This document shows, piece after piece, positions 8,621 to 23,600 of a DNA stretch of 64,000 nt. The first letter of the stretch is position 1; each line of letters starts with the position of its first letter. This DNA comes from Sympetrum striolatum (lineage: Eukaryota > Arthropoda > Insecta > Odonata > Libellulidae), in assembly GCA_947579665.1 (NCBI GenBank), contig OX388348.1:2232001-2296000 (forward strand), in the 5' to 3' direction. The notes below the pieces were generated by a model, which saw only the letters and a program-made list of their open reading frames with translations, had not been told where the DNA came from and searched no databases. The position numbers and the translations under genes are program-made.

Positions 8621-11600
8621 CTAAAATATAAAATTTGATTTATAAGTGATAGGTAGAATGACAATATGTACATTTATACTATGCTGTACACTGTACTTTC
8701 ATACTAAACTGTGCATCATTGTGCATGCCCTCAAAGTTATATCATGATGAATAAAGACCAGCCTTCCGAAAGCAGAGTTTAAACAAAAACTTTTATCCAG
8801 AATAAATAATGCAATTCAGAAGAAACAGTTGGTGGTTTATGGAGCCACTTAAATATTGACATGACTGATTCTGCACAGAAAGCATGCAGCTTTTTGTAGC
8901 TGTGCTGAGTGTAAAAGATGTAGTACTATTGAAGAATTTCTGTTAAAAATAAGTGAATAGTGACTACTTCCAAAAATTCTTATTGTCTAAGGGTATTTTT
9001 TAGTAATTTTAAGTTTTAATCAAGTGCCAATCTTTTTCTTGTATCTGGAGATGGAGAAAAGAAGATAGTTCAACTTTCTTAGATCTATCTCTGCTGCTTC
9101 TCGCACCCACAATCTTTTCTTAACATTGCTTTTTGAATTGTGAAACTTTATAAGCTGGCTTATCTTGAACAATCCAAATTCCTCAACTTGCTCCATTACA
9201 CTCTTTATATTTTCTTCAATCCCAATGTGCAATTAGGATTAGGGGCCTGTTCTCAACAAAGTGACACAAATTTATCAGTTTGAAAAGGACCTAGATAAAA
9301 TTATATTAGCTATTCATGAGGAGAACATAAAAACTTTGCTTAGTTGTGGGAGGAGCAGTTCCAAGTCATTGAATGAGTATTAATATCCTAACAAACCGTT
9401 TATTGTGGGCTACAACTTGGCTGAAATTGTTTTTCCAGATGTCATTGGCCCACTTCTTGTGATGTCTTCATCTGGTCTAAACACAAATATGAAGTGCTGA
9501 GACACAAGTGCATATAACTACTATAAATTGTTTTTCACATCCTTCTAAAAGAGATGGAAGAGGTACAAGTCTACAGTAAACTACATATGCCTCTATCCCA
9601 GATATGTTCCATGTCAGAGTTATGCAATTGGGTTATTATTTTCTTTTCTAACACATTTCTTCACTAAGACCCCCTAAGTACCTGGAATTGGCAATAGATC
9701 TATCAATTTTCTGTATTCATTTGGCTGTATTTATTGAATTGCTTTCCCAAAATTTCCCAAATACGGCTACACTTTCAGATTCCTTCCCCACTATTTGGTG
9801 GTATTTCATGAATGCCTAGTATAATGTTAGAATTTTCCCTTGTTAGTTTAAGTCCAAAAAACTGGGCATGTAAAAACAAATCGGGGCAATAATCATAAAT
9901 GCGTGCAGCAAGTCTTTGTTTCAGTAACAGTGGACAATTATACAATCTTGCATCACATCGCTGTACTCACGACTTCTTATCATCTACCAAGTCTCCATCT
10001 CTCATACTCATGTCCCAGATCTATTGGGTTTAATTAGATAAAAGAACATGCTTTTATTTTTAAATCAAAAGGAAGAGTATTTATTTCTTGAAGCCTTTCT
10101 CAAGAGCAAGAATCTTTTTTATGTAGATGCCAACTTCAACAAGGCCAATGTTACAAATTTACTTTATAAATTCTAATTCAAATACATGTCTGTTTTTGAC
10201 ACATTATGTTTCATTATTCAGAAACCAAATATACCTTTACAGTTTGGTCATTTTTGTGCCAAAAAGTTGATTGTATCTAATATTTCGAGTAATTTCATAT
10301 CACCACTTGATTGGAGAATGTAAATTAAATTTTAATAGAAAAGAATAAAAAAGGACAACAGCACTGATTGTTTATTTTGAACTGCTTTTTAACAGTGTCT
10401 TGAAATTAGTTCGCATAAATATATAGGAATTGGTTCTATAAAAACACAAACAGACTATATATGAAAAATATGCATATCTATTATATATAGATGCTTCTCC
10501 GGATTCATTCATGTATATAGGTAGGATACTAATTCACAGCCTAAACCACTAGCGTTATTGACTTGAAATTTTTACGACATATTGGCCATAATGTGTAACC
10601 GCCAGAAAAATTGCGATTTTCAACTTTAGTGTCATGGGTTCGATTCCAAAGGGCCCCAAAGGTCCGATTTTTCCCGTTTAAATGCATTGCTTTGATTTTT
10701 GGGAATTTAAAAAAAATACTTCCCGGATAGGTAGGGAATTAAAACTCAAGGAGCCGATGGATATGGTCAGGATCTATCGATAACGTAAATAACCATCTCG
10801 GAAAAAGTCCTGGGTTCGATGCTAGGACGATGCCAATATCCCGTATTTAAAATACATTGAGGTAGTTTTTCATTATTTTTTTTATGTATTTATCGAAATG
10901 ATAGGAAGTTTGTGCTTGGCTAGAAGATGTATGGTAAGAATCGGTTTTAGAAAAAAATTTAAATAAGACCGTAATGTTCCTGGGTTCGATGCCAGAGCAC
11001 ATTAAAATTTCTCTCATAAGGAATATAAGGGAAAAGTAGGACGTCATTTGAGGAAGTTGCTCCCAATATTTCTGCTTGAGTTTTCACACATATTTAGAAG
11101 TGGTGATCTTCGATTGTGCTGCATAGAAAGTAAAACCATAAAGTCCCGGGTTCGATGCCGGGTGGTAAATAAGTCTCCCATTTAAAATACATAGGGTTAG
11201 TTTTTCATTATTTTTTGATGCACTTATCGAAATAATAGGTAGTTCTTGCTTATATGGAGGATGTATATTAAAACTCGGTTCTAAGAATAAAATTTAGATA
11301 ATACAATGCTGTTACTGGGTTCGATGCCAGAGCACGGTATAATTTCTCTCATAAGGAATATAATATATGGGTTAGATGGAAGAAGAGACTTTTAAGTCTC
11401 AATCTCGCCCAAATAAAGACGATTTATTATTATTATTATTATTATAAGGGAAAAGTAGGACGTCATTTGAGGCAGTTGTGCCCAATATTTTTGCTTTAAT
11501 TTTCACACACAGTTAGAGATGGGGAAATCCTGTTGTGCTGCATAGTGTGTATCACCAAAAAGACCCGGGTTCGATGCCGGACAAATTAATTGCAGGGAAT

Positions 11601-14600
11601 TTTAAGAATATTTTCAATCCTTTTTTTTTTCTTTTGAGGACTGTCCCGATATGATGCCGATATGAAATTGGTGTTGAAATGAAATTAGTGATGTCGATCT
11701 GCTTGCAGTATGCAAGCTACATTTTACTCGTATTTATTATAGATAAATTGTTCCTGGTTATTAAAGAATTTAAATATCAATTTTAATTCCCATAGTGAAT
11801 GGCTGAATATTTGCTTTCCTAAAATAACATATATAATATTTCTATCCTAAAATTTATGAACTTCAATATATAAATGATCCATTTATAGAAGAATATTAAT
11901 GAAAACAAATTTAAATATGATAAAGCAGGAAATAACACTCACTTGCCAAGGATAGAAAGCGTGTTACAAAGTGTGGTAATTTTCAAATATTTGAAAATGT
12001 TGGCTTTGGATCTTAAACAAGTGTAGTGAGTACTGTAATACTGATAGGAATTAATCTTATTCATTCTTATTTTTAATTTGTAAAGATGGATTTCCATGCA
12101 ATCTGTTGTTATATCATATACACATCAGGCTCTTTTTTAAATTCATTGATGGTTGCGTCAAACTTTATTTTTATTCACCAATGGATCTACGATGATTTCC
12201 ACCAATGTCCATTGCTTCCATGGTGGTTAATACCAGATGAAGTGCGGATGGTTCTCATGACAGTAGTGGGTCATTCAAATGTTAATTTCCATAACCTCAT
12301 AAAAATCCAGTAAATGGTAACTTACTATGGAGGATATATGATATTTATAATTCAACAATCGACAAACACAAACATTAATGTGCTATTTATGTTTCAACAG
12401 AGCTTAAAGAATAACAGAGAAATAACCAGTTATATATTCAACAGTAAACACAAACCAATGGACTTTTCTTAAATTTATAAAGAACTAATGATCCTTCGAA
12501 GTAATCAGACAAACATTGATGATATCCGTCGCTCATCAGATCGATGTATTTAAAAATGTGCCCATCACCTTAATGTTATGAAGAAAAATTAATCTGTGGA
12601 AAAATTCTTGATGAGGAGACTCTTACCTGCACTCTAGGGGGAGTTGATAAAGTATGAACAACTGCATCTACAACATCTTCCACTTGTAATGGCTCCATGG
12701 AGATTTCATTTAATTTGGATCTCATTGCTTGAGCCGGAATGCCTATTGCTCTGCTTGCAAATTCAGTGTCTACGTAGCCCGGACTAACATTCTGCAAAAT
12801 AAAAATATCCTTTTATAGTTTAAAATTTTTTCTTTTTATTTCAATCATTAATATTTTCAAGGCAATAATATTTTTAGTTTATTTTTCTTTGAAGTGTTTA
12901 AAGTGGAATTGAAGTTGAACATGCTACTGTCTAGATGAGTTACATCTATTGTAGCTACAGAAACTGATCTTACTTCCAAAATCTAACCACTGTTTATACT
13001 GAAGCTTTATTCCAGGACAGATGTCTTTACAGGCAATTTTTCTTCCCTTTTATTCCCTTTCTTACACAATGGAATTGTTGTATACATGCTGGGAAAGTAG
13101 GTTTGAAAAAAAAATTGTGGGGTTCAAGATTTGGAAAAACAGTCAAAGCTAGATAAGTATGAGTTCAAGAGACCAGCAACTTTTATAGAGGTTTGAAAAC
13201 AGCTTCTCTCACTTTTAGAGGTGGAAGAAAAGTAGACATAAACCCTCTGGAAATTTAAGATCATCATCGTGAGTGTTCTACCCTTCGCTAGGTTCATGTA
13301 TACTCAAAAATCCCTATTATGTGCCATCATCTTCATTTTCTTACAGTCAACCCCACCCCTTACGTCATCCAACATCTTCTGTTTTTGTCTCCTCTCTTTT
13401 TTCTCCTGAATTCTCCCTCAATTACAGTCTTCACCAATCCCTCTCCCCTCAATATTTGACCCACCTATTTCTTCTGTTGATGCTTAATTACTTCAATCAA
13501 AGCCCTCTCTTCCCTAACCATCTGACGTTCAACCTAGAAGGCTAAGTCCCTTTGCCAAATTTAAGATAAAAAACTTATTATGTAATGATGAAATAATTTG
13601 TTATATAAAATTAACTTCAAAAACCCATCAGTTTCATCTGTTATATTATTTTGAGAAAGTTTTTTCAAACTCATAAATCTTGGAGAATCCTTTAACTTAC
13701 AAATTATAGAAATAAAGCTTTACTTATCACAGGAAAGTGTGCAATCCAAGGTTGTGCAAGAAGTGAAAAATAGTGTAAGTATTTTTATTTGGAAAGAACT
13801 CCTGCCCGGAAAGTGGGAGACCTATTGTTCAATCCTTTGATTTCTTTGTTTTCATTAAAAATTAATCAAAGTACGAAATTAAACTATATATTCTGGTATT
13901 TAGCATATTTCTCATGTCAAATTCATTATAATATTATTTAATAAGATTTTGTATGCACCATTGGAATTTGATGTACTGTCGCAAATAAAACTAATTAAAA
14001 ACCATACGTAAAAATAATAATTTGTTGAGAGAAAGTAATTTTGGATTTAGTTTGCTATGCTCTCCCAAGGGACAGTTAGCAAATGATATTAAATGTGAAC
14101 CATCAAGCAAATATGCCTACCACAAAAAATAAGAACTTTTTGATGCACATTATCTGGTTATTGCAAAGTATTTTCCAGAAAATTAGTTAAATCTTGGGAG
14201 GAAAAGAGATTAATAAATAAAAATTATGATACTACTATCAAAATATTCCTTCATAGTTTGACAACCTAAATATAGATTATATTAATTGCATTTGTGTTAA
14301 TAAGTGAGTTAGAAACTATAACTTACAGAGACACGGATTCTGGATTTCTTTGCCAGCAACTCACGTCTCAAGGCTGTAGCAGATGCTTTCAAAGCACATT
14401 TTGTTAAGGAATAGAAATGCAGTTCTGGATGTTTTGTAGCTTGATAGCCCAAAGCACTGAAATTATGAGTTTAATTTAGTTTAGGTTCAGCAGTTAATTT
14501 GAAAATATGAAATACAATAAAAATACTACATTTCAGCTTCAAAGTTTGGATGTTCCAGCATTGACATATTTTAATACTAAAAGATTTTAAATAATGATTA

Positions 14601-17600
14601 TTTACTGTTTTAGATGTCAACTAGGATGTTCAATGTCAACTAATTTCTTCAGCTACTAATTTATGAAATAAAAGTTAATGAAATAGAAAAAGAAAAATTA
14701 TTCTTCTTTATTTGTGGGACTATAAGGAAGGACTTTATTATATTTCTGATTTATCAAAATAGAATCATATAAATAAATAGTTCACTAGTAGGGAGATTTA
14801 TTCTAAAGATTATTGCTTTAGTTTACTTGATTTAAATTGCATTGAATTTAATTAGATAATAAAAATGATGATGTTTCACACAAAGAATTTAATACAAGTT
14901 TATACAAGAATATAATACACTATTTTACATAAGATACCACAAGTAAACCATAAACAACCAAACCAAAGACTTCTGATTTTTCTTTCTTTCAAGACAATCT
15001 AACAGAAAATTTAGGAATCAAACTAATCATTTAATTTTCGATGAAACTTTTATTTGGAAGTAAAAATATGTCATAAATTAGTGAATCATCATGAAGGAAG
15101 CATTATGTTTTGAGAATTTTGAGCAGCTAAGCGGAAAGCATAGTTTAGGGCTGTGTCATACTAGTGTGTTGAGCATCCAGAAACAATCTTGCATTGGCAG
15201 CGCTTACTAGCGCTCCAGTTATAAAATGAGAATATTCTTTACTATGGGTGGATAGTGAACATGTTTCCCACATGAATAAATAGAATCAGACCTCCATTTG
15301 GCTATCATTTCACTTTTTTATGGAAGAGAAAACTGTCATAGTGTCGACAAATACGATTAGCAATTAAGAACTAATATTTTGTAGCATTACTTAGAGGGTA
15401 GATGAATTTGTTATTCAATATATTTTTCTGATTTATTCCCTGGATAACTTTTACGCTGTGAGCACCCACCTAAAATCACTATCATTTCATTAATTTACCA
15501 CTGATGAGCTTTATTTGCGGAATTCCCCTTGAAAATTAAATTTTAGCTGAGAATTTAATAAATTATTGAAAAATTACGGTTTCAGAAAGTTGTCAGCAAA
15601 ATATTTAATTTGTGGATGCAAAAGTTGTGAAAATAATTCCATCTTCATCGTTTATTATTTATTCTTTTCATTTTCGATTATTTTTTTAAGATAAATTAAA
15701 AAATAGTTGATGCAGCAAATCAAATAAAAGCCAAAAATATGGTAATCTTTGCAAAAATAAAACCGAAGGTCAACAGATTTTTGAAACGACAATCTAGAAT
15801 CCTTTGGCACAAATTGAAAAACCAATTGGAACAGCTACTACTCAATGATTTCATTTTAAGCAAAGAATAAAAAGAAATCTAAAATTTAAATTAATATTCA
15901 TGGAGAGAAATCGCAAAATCCTTTCAGATATTTGGACTAAATGTCAATAAATAGGAGATTTTCAATCCCTTTCAAATCCCATCATTGCTGCTTTCCAAAG
16001 TAATCTGTTTCTACGAAGTAATTTAGCGTGATTTCCAGCGAAACACTTCAAAAAATAAATAATTCAATGGGTAAGAAAATATGATATGAAATAAATTACG
16101 AATACCAAAGCCTTTGACTCACTGGACCTACAATATTTTCATACGTTGAAACCTCAAATATAAAAAATTCTAAGGTAGCGTGAAAAAGTAGTTTTTATTC
16201 CTCTTTCAATATTGAATTCTTTTCTTTGTTTCAACTTAGCTCCAGACCTAATAGAAAGACTCCGAGGAAATATTTTGGTTTCCATTTTTAAAATTCGTAA
16301 TTATCTTTGAAGCCTAAGGATTTCAGAAAATTTTTAGGAGAATTAAGTTTTCAGAGAAATTGAGCGAAAAAGTCATGGAGGTGGAATTGAAGGCGATATC
16401 CAGAAGTAAATGTTGAGGGACGATTACTGGAGCCAATGGCATGACGGTAACCTTGTAGTTGAAAAAATACCGTGAAATTATTATAAGCTTGCATGGCTAC
16501 ACAAGGAAATATGAAAGTTATTTTCCTTTCTTGCCAAGGACTAAGTATCTATGCGTTTTTAAAAGAAGAATTTATACCTATTAAGTTTCTCTCTGTTCTT
16601 AATCTCACTCTTAATCGAAGATTTGTGGTAAAAAAAGTCGTTTATTTCCATCATTCTTTTTTATGCTAGTATTTTTTACAGGAGGACCGACAATTTTTTC
16701 CTCTTTAAATTAAATAAACTAACAAATTCAAATTAATTTTGAAATAATTTGTAAGAATTGAAGCTAGATCAAAGTCTGACAAAACATACCTATCAAAGTA
16801 ATTATGTATTACAATTTGGGAGTAACTAAAGCAGAAATATTTTTCCGAAGATTTCGATATGTTCCAATTTTGTTACACCTTTAGATTAGTAACGACTGCA
16901 CGTTTCGCTGTCATAATTGATAACAACAATAAATAATTTCTTTCGTGAATATAGTAAGAACCAAATTAGATCCATTGGAAACATTACTATTATTAACTAT
17001 CAGAAAACCATTCTCTCACATGAAATATGAGATAACCCTGGCTTCGAACCAAGGGTTGGAGCGCCAACACGTTCAACATTCAGCCATCACCCTAAACATC
17101 TAACATCAGTGAAATTCATATTTTAAATTAACAATAATTGTGTTTACATTCATTAAAATTTGCCTTTCCTGTCTCATATTCAAATTTGTTAAAAAGAAAT
17201 TTTCATGTTTGCGACACGTCATTATCGTGATGTATTACGAAATCACACACGATTTATGAGTTGTTTGTGCCAAATCGACGTCTTACCTTCCGATCAAGAT
17301 AACTTGTCCGTCATCAACTCCCCTCTCGAGCATTCCCTTTATGGCCAGCTGAGCGCAATGCAATGTCCCAGTCAGATTAACATCCAGCTGAGCCCGCCAA
17401 TCGTTAGGCTTCCCACCTATCAAAAGGGGGAAATTAGGAATAATATAGGATTGTAGAAGGATTTAAATAGCGAGCTGCGGCAGGCTTCTCTTGTGGTCAA
17501 GTTTCTCCAACAAAGCTCTCTGGCGATAAGTTAAATCTTCAGAGTTTGGGGTGAGCTTAACTACGATCTCTCGAGCAATTTGAGAGAATTCCGTGGACAC

Positions 17601-20600
17601 AACCCGTCCTCCTGACGACAGACATTGTCTCATGCATTTTCCCGAAAGAATATATGAGGAATTTACGCCCATTTAGAATGAATGCGTAATTTTTTTATGA
17701 ATATTAGAGTTGAAATCATATTAAAATATGGACCTTTTAAGTTAATACAAAATCATGTAAAAAAGAAGCCACAATTAATTATTTTACTTTGAATAAATAT
17801 ATAACATCAGAAGTGTCTCTATTTTATTCTACAATGGCCTCTAGACATCATGATCAACTATAAAAACTTAAAATATCCTCTTGACACGAGCAAAACAAAT
17901 TATTTTATCTAATTTCCCATTTATATTTCTCGTAAAACCGCAGTAAGACATGTTGCAGAATAGCATTCCATTGAGGTGGAATACTTAATTTATTTTCAAA
18001 TCATTTCATAAAACACCTGAGCCAAGCCTACGAATGTTTTTTTTAAAAGACCTTCATTTATTACTTATGGGTCCGAGCGTGACTTGTGTGTTTTATCTGG
18101 GGGAAGAAAAATAAACGCAGCTCAAAATCCAATAGAGCGACAAGGACGAGTAATCGTTGTGAGAAAGCTGAGTTAGAAGATATTCGAGATGGGTAAAGAT
18201 AAGAAATCCTACAATTGAATCCTAAAAATTGAATGATCATATTCATAAATGTATGCCTATGAATATCATGAGCGTTCATCAAGGTTCATCAATACATAAC
18301 GTGATTTATACAAACAGAAAGATTTACATACACTTCTGAAGACCACAGTAAAATGAAGCTATAAATATCATAGAACTTATCAACTTTTAAATTCTATTCT
18401 CCTACCTCCATCAGGAATACATTTATTTAATTAAGAGAAAATCGAAGAAATAAGCTTCAGAAACTATATTGTATACAAACCTTCTTAATTAGGTAATTAA
18501 GAATATTTACCGTTAAATTTAATGATTAAGTTTAGTAATAAATTCTAATGAATTCTAATAAATAAATAGTAAATGATTCTCAATTTGATTTTAAGCTTCA
18601 GAAATGAAATATTTCAATATCAGTTATAAATGGAAAACATCGAAAAATAAAATGAATCATTTTTCGGAAGCAATAAGATTAAATATCATTGCTCTACGAA
18701 GATAATGTTCGATTTTTCCCCGAAATATTAAGTGTTTTTGTGTCGAATATTACCTCCCCATTCAATCGTCTCAAGAGAGGAGAAATATTGTGTATTCACC
18801 CAGTATCGTGCCGCCGACAGCCATCCCGGCGTTAGCAACGCAGACATCGACTCCACCCAATTTCTCTTTGGCAAATTCGAAGGCGGCGATCACCTGGTCA
18901 TCTTTGGACACGTCCATTGCAAATGGGTGCACCTCACCCTTCTCTCCTTCCAACTCATCTGCAAGAGCCTGAAAATGCAAGAAGTCGAGATAATGTTGAT
19001 ATGTTCAAGAGAATAACTGTGGAAGATATATACAATAATACTGATGATAGGTTTCGATGAAGATTTTTATTTTCTATATTAATTGTTTGTTATTTTTATG
19101 ACCTTGAATTTACGGCAATGTAATCTTCCTTAGGCCATCAAAGATTGCTAACATCGTAGTGTGTTTTATTTTACTATAAAGATGAAACTATAAAAAAAAT
19201 TTGGGGACCAATTATGCTTTGAATTTCATAAAGCTTTTACTTGCACAGCTTATTCTCTAGGAAAGAAGGAATACATAAGATAATAAATAAGGGAGAAGAC
19301 GAATGCATGGTGACAGAAAACTTATGGGCAGCATAAAGTGAGTAGCGAATTTGAGGGTTTATATGAACAAGCACCGATATATAATATTAAATAAAGCTGG
19401 TTTAAAAAAATATATGATACGGAAGTTCTCATTCGAATAAGTCCGTAAAGATTAATTGCTTTACTTATAGAGAGAGAAATATGAACGAAAAGAAATATGT
19501 GAAGCCCTGTTGATAATTAAGAGGATAAGCTTTAAAAGAATGATCAGATCAGCAGATTCACAAGTTCATACGAACAGTGCCTGAAGATACTTCAAAATAT
19601 ACCGTGCAGCCACTTCCAATCAAACATTTACCAACGTACGTTTAATTTCAAACGTACTTTTCGAAAAACATCAGCTGCATCTCTACAGGTCAAACACGAT
19701 ATTTGGGCGTTGAATTTTGAGATTCTTAATTATAGTTTAATTAAGCTATAGCTGCCTCATTACAAGTAAATAAATGGTTGCTATATATTCTAACTTCAAA
19801 TCTGTTCGACGTAACGTAATCATTTGGACAACTTCCTGAGTATTTGATAGTCAAATGTATGAACTGATTTGCACTTGAGAAGATAGCTCAGCCGAAAAAA
19901 TTAAAGGAGAAAAAATTAGTTTCCAAATGAATTTATATGCACAGCCAAATCAAAGACGAATTATTTGAAGATGATCTCAATGGAAAGAAAATGAAAAATA
20001 AAAGAATTTTTCCCTTGGTAAACACTAATTGCCTTAAATTTTTCTCTCGCGTGTTTATCTTTCTAGCAAATTGGTCATTTGCTGGACATAGGAAACAACT
20101 GTCAATCCAGTGAATTACTTTTAAGTGGCTCAAGGGTTCCTGACAGCTACGCAACAACCCATTTTTATACAAAGAGCTTTGTCGTTCAAGTAAGACATAA
20201 GTCATAAATTCTTACTCAATACCTCACCAGTGACTGGAGTCAGCACGGGGAATTAAAATTCTACCGTAAATATGTCCGAACAAATGCCTAATTTCGAAGA
20301 ATACGAACTTTAAAGTAATGCTAACAATAATAATGAGAAGTTAATGATTCAAGGGGTGCGATCGGCTAAAACCTGACTGAGAGTTAGGATTAATTTGAGA
20401 AAAAACTATTAATCTCCAAATTGAGAAAAAAGTTGGTGCAAGTGAGCTACTTATTTCGACATCGAATGAAAATCGCCGGCAAACAAGTTTCAAGAAACAA
20501 AGAATTCGTCGTTAATGGAGATAATCCTCACGATATCTATTATATATAGAAGTTTCTCCGGATATTCCTAAACATTCATTCATTCACTGGGGATCAAAAT

Positions 20601-23600
20601 TCTAACCATGTTCCGCAAGTGTCACTGACTTGAAATGTATACAACGTACTGGCCATAGCGTGTAACCACAAGAAAAAATGCGACATTGAACCTCAGTGTC
20701 ATGGGTTCGATGTCAGAAGACCCCGAAATCCCGATTTTTCCATAAGAATGCATTGCGAGGATTTTCGGAAATTATTTGAAGCACTTCCCCGCAAATAAGA
20801 GAGTTGAAATTTGAGGGATCACTGAAAACCGTGCATATTCGACGAAAACCATAAAGATATCCTTGGTTCGACGCTAGGTCAGGGCAAATATTATACTATT
20901 TAAATGCATTGCTGCAACTTTTAATCAATCAATATCAATTAGAAATCAGTATAAATATTTGGTTGAAAGAAATATTTCTTGGTCATGCAGGCTATGGCGC
21001 AATCAGCCTAATCAGCCTACCTCGCAATCAGATATAAAAAATACCATATTTTATACCATAAATTCTCGGTAAGATTATTTTAAGAGTTGTGGTGACTGCT
21101 TCAACGTTGATTCGCTGATTAGTTGATTGAAACCATTTTTCATCTGAATTAATCCAAATCTGATGAAGAGGATTTATTTTATCACTTCCGGAAGTTAGAT
21201 GATCATTGGGAATGAAACTTAGGTTTAACTGGCAGATTTCCCTCGTGGAAGTCCTATTGCGATGACCTTCGCTACGGATTTCTAAAGTTTCGCTTCCCTC
21301 AACAAAGGAATTTCTCCGCCTTAGGCAAAATTTATCTATTTCCAATTATCGTTGAGGTCACTTCACGTAACAGTTCTAACGTTAACGACTACAGAAAATT
21401 TTGCCGGAACTATTAACGATTAATTTACTCACATCCATACCTATCAATCCACAAGTATTCAATCTTCGTGTTCCTGTTAACTGACTTCATTGAATTACAG
21501 TTGATTGATTAGCACTAAATGGTTAATTCATGGATTATTCCGTTTGCAGTTATTTTTTATAGATTCATTGAAATTAATATCACCTGAACCTCGTCAATTA
21601 TCACGATTGCTTATTTTTGATGACCTGGAAGATATATCGAGAATAGAAACTCCCAAATCGCCTAAATTATTGCTTGCGTTTTAACGTGAGGCCTTAAAAT
21701 GGGAATCTGTTCCATTTTTAAAATCATTAATGTCTACCACTGAAGAACATTCAATAGGTACTAGCATAGAGTAAGGATTCCTTACTCTATGGTACAAGGT
21801 ACACCTATGGTTATCCACGTTTCCTGAGCTTTCTTATAAAAATTACTGAAAGATAATGAATATTTGGGAGGAGTCTAAAAAACGATAACGTACGAAATTT
21901 TTATTATGTATAGGTTATAACCTTGCCGTTGCATTGGAGGTTACGCAAACCTAATTTCCTTAACTGCACACCATACATAAATAGAGAGCTTACGTTTTGT
22001 GCACATTATGAATTGCGATAATAGTATTATATATACTGTGTATTGTCTCAACTATATAAAACTAAAGGCAATACACAGGATTTTCTAAAACTGGCGGGTA
22101 CGTTTGTAAAATGAAATAAAGAAAGCGACGGAAATGCACCGTGACTTACTTTGAATTCAGTGTGACTCTAAATTTACTATCAGAATGAAAAAACTTCGTA
22201 TTTTTCCACAGAAAATTTATTTTGCTAATAAATAAATTTTCTGTGGAAAAGTACGAAGTGTTTTCATTAGGCAAATGGCTTTCCACGAAGTATTGCCTTC
22301 TCATATCGATCAAAATGTACTAGTTTCCCAAGAAAATGAAGAAAGCAGTCTGTTCTATCGCTTCCCGTTTTTATTTATTTCATTTTTCAAACGCCCCCGC
22401 CATTTTGGGCACATCCAGAATTGATTTTTAATAAATAAATCAATGCACACTAAATATCATACATAATAGTATTTCCACCCATTTATTAGGATGGAGTTCC
22501 ACAAAGCTTCCTTGATTGATTTCAATAGTGTGCCGAGGTGCCTGAAGATGTCAATTCATTGACGAGACTTGTTGCCTTATATATCTGGGGAAGGTTCCCT
22601 TCCGCAAAGTTGAGCTTCGACATACAAGATTTAAATTGATTTTTAACTCATTCTGGCTGTATTAACTAACACAATTCCATAGCTAAAATTTATTTTGCGC
22701 TTTGCAATTAAACGAATGAAACTGGAACAAAATTTTTCGATTAACAATAATGTAAATCGCCATCGCGGTGGAAAAGTAGACATTTTCCCATTATCTTCGT
22801 AGAATCGTGCATCAGGAATGCTCCAATTATTTCCTCGTTGAGAAATATTTTCACGCCAAGGTTGTCGATAGACGCAAGGCTTCCGCGTAATCCATTTTCC
22901 ACTCGCCGACTCGCTTAGAAAATACGTAATTTATTATCAATTTATATCACGAGTCTTGGCGATACCATTATGGTGCGCAACTTTCATTACAGAACAAAAT
23001 TATAAAAGAAAATTGTTTATCGTGATTAATAATTATCTAAGATGTTTACTTTTCTAAATGATTTTCTATCCGTCCATAGATGTGTTAATTATGAGGAAAT
23101 GAATTATTGATCTCCAATAACGTTATTTAGATTTATCAAGCAATTCCACAAAAAAACTAAAATTACCAAAATAAAACAAAATTCACTAAATTAATTAAGA
23201 GATATAATGCCATCTTCAAATGGGTTTAATTTGAGGATAATTACTTATTTCGCATGATGATTTATCGGTTTAAATCCAAGACAGGAGGAAATTCAAGGAA
23301 AGTAAGATATATCTTAGGTTCGTCTTCGTTGATCCTGACATGGTTCCTTACAAATAAATATTGACTTTAGCTGATAAAAATTCAATTTGCTAATTAATAT
23401 ATATATTAATTAGCAATTTAAACTTATAATCGACAATGAATTAAGTCAGGCAAATTAATGCAAACTTAAGTCGGCAATAATCATTGCCGACTTATATTTT
23501 CAAGAGGCGGATTTCCATATTTTTATTAGAGAAACATTTACGGCAGATTTTATCATTCTACTTTAGAGTTCATACACAATGAATACAAAAATTAAATACA

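Larger units (their letters stand above)
8621..12626. other. DHRS11-like intron 5
   Basis: Apart from the repeat array at 10477-11732, this 4-kb intron is AT-rich with no gene or RNA that I recognise. Confidence 0.6.

Noticed and set aside
10477..11732. Considered as a CRISPR array or a cluster of tRNA genes because of regularly spaced GGTTCGA motifs
   Set aside because: The units are about 170 bp, diverged and eukaryotic; no cloverleaf forms around the motifs and there is no repeat-spacer structure.
12086..12313. 75-codon plus-strand run
   Set aside because: No recognisable motif; sits in an intron and is of the length expected by chance.
13273..13545. Ser/Pro-rich plus-strand run in intron 4 of the DHRS11-like gene
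   Set aside because: Low complexity, no domain, no splice context.
17034..17094. Considered as a functional tRNA gene
   Set aside because: A and B boxes are plausible but no acceptor stem or full cloverleaf can be drawn.
17205..17456. Plus-strand open run across DHRS11-like exon 3
   Set aside because: Shadow of the minus-strand exon, which has matching phases, splice sites and family similarity.
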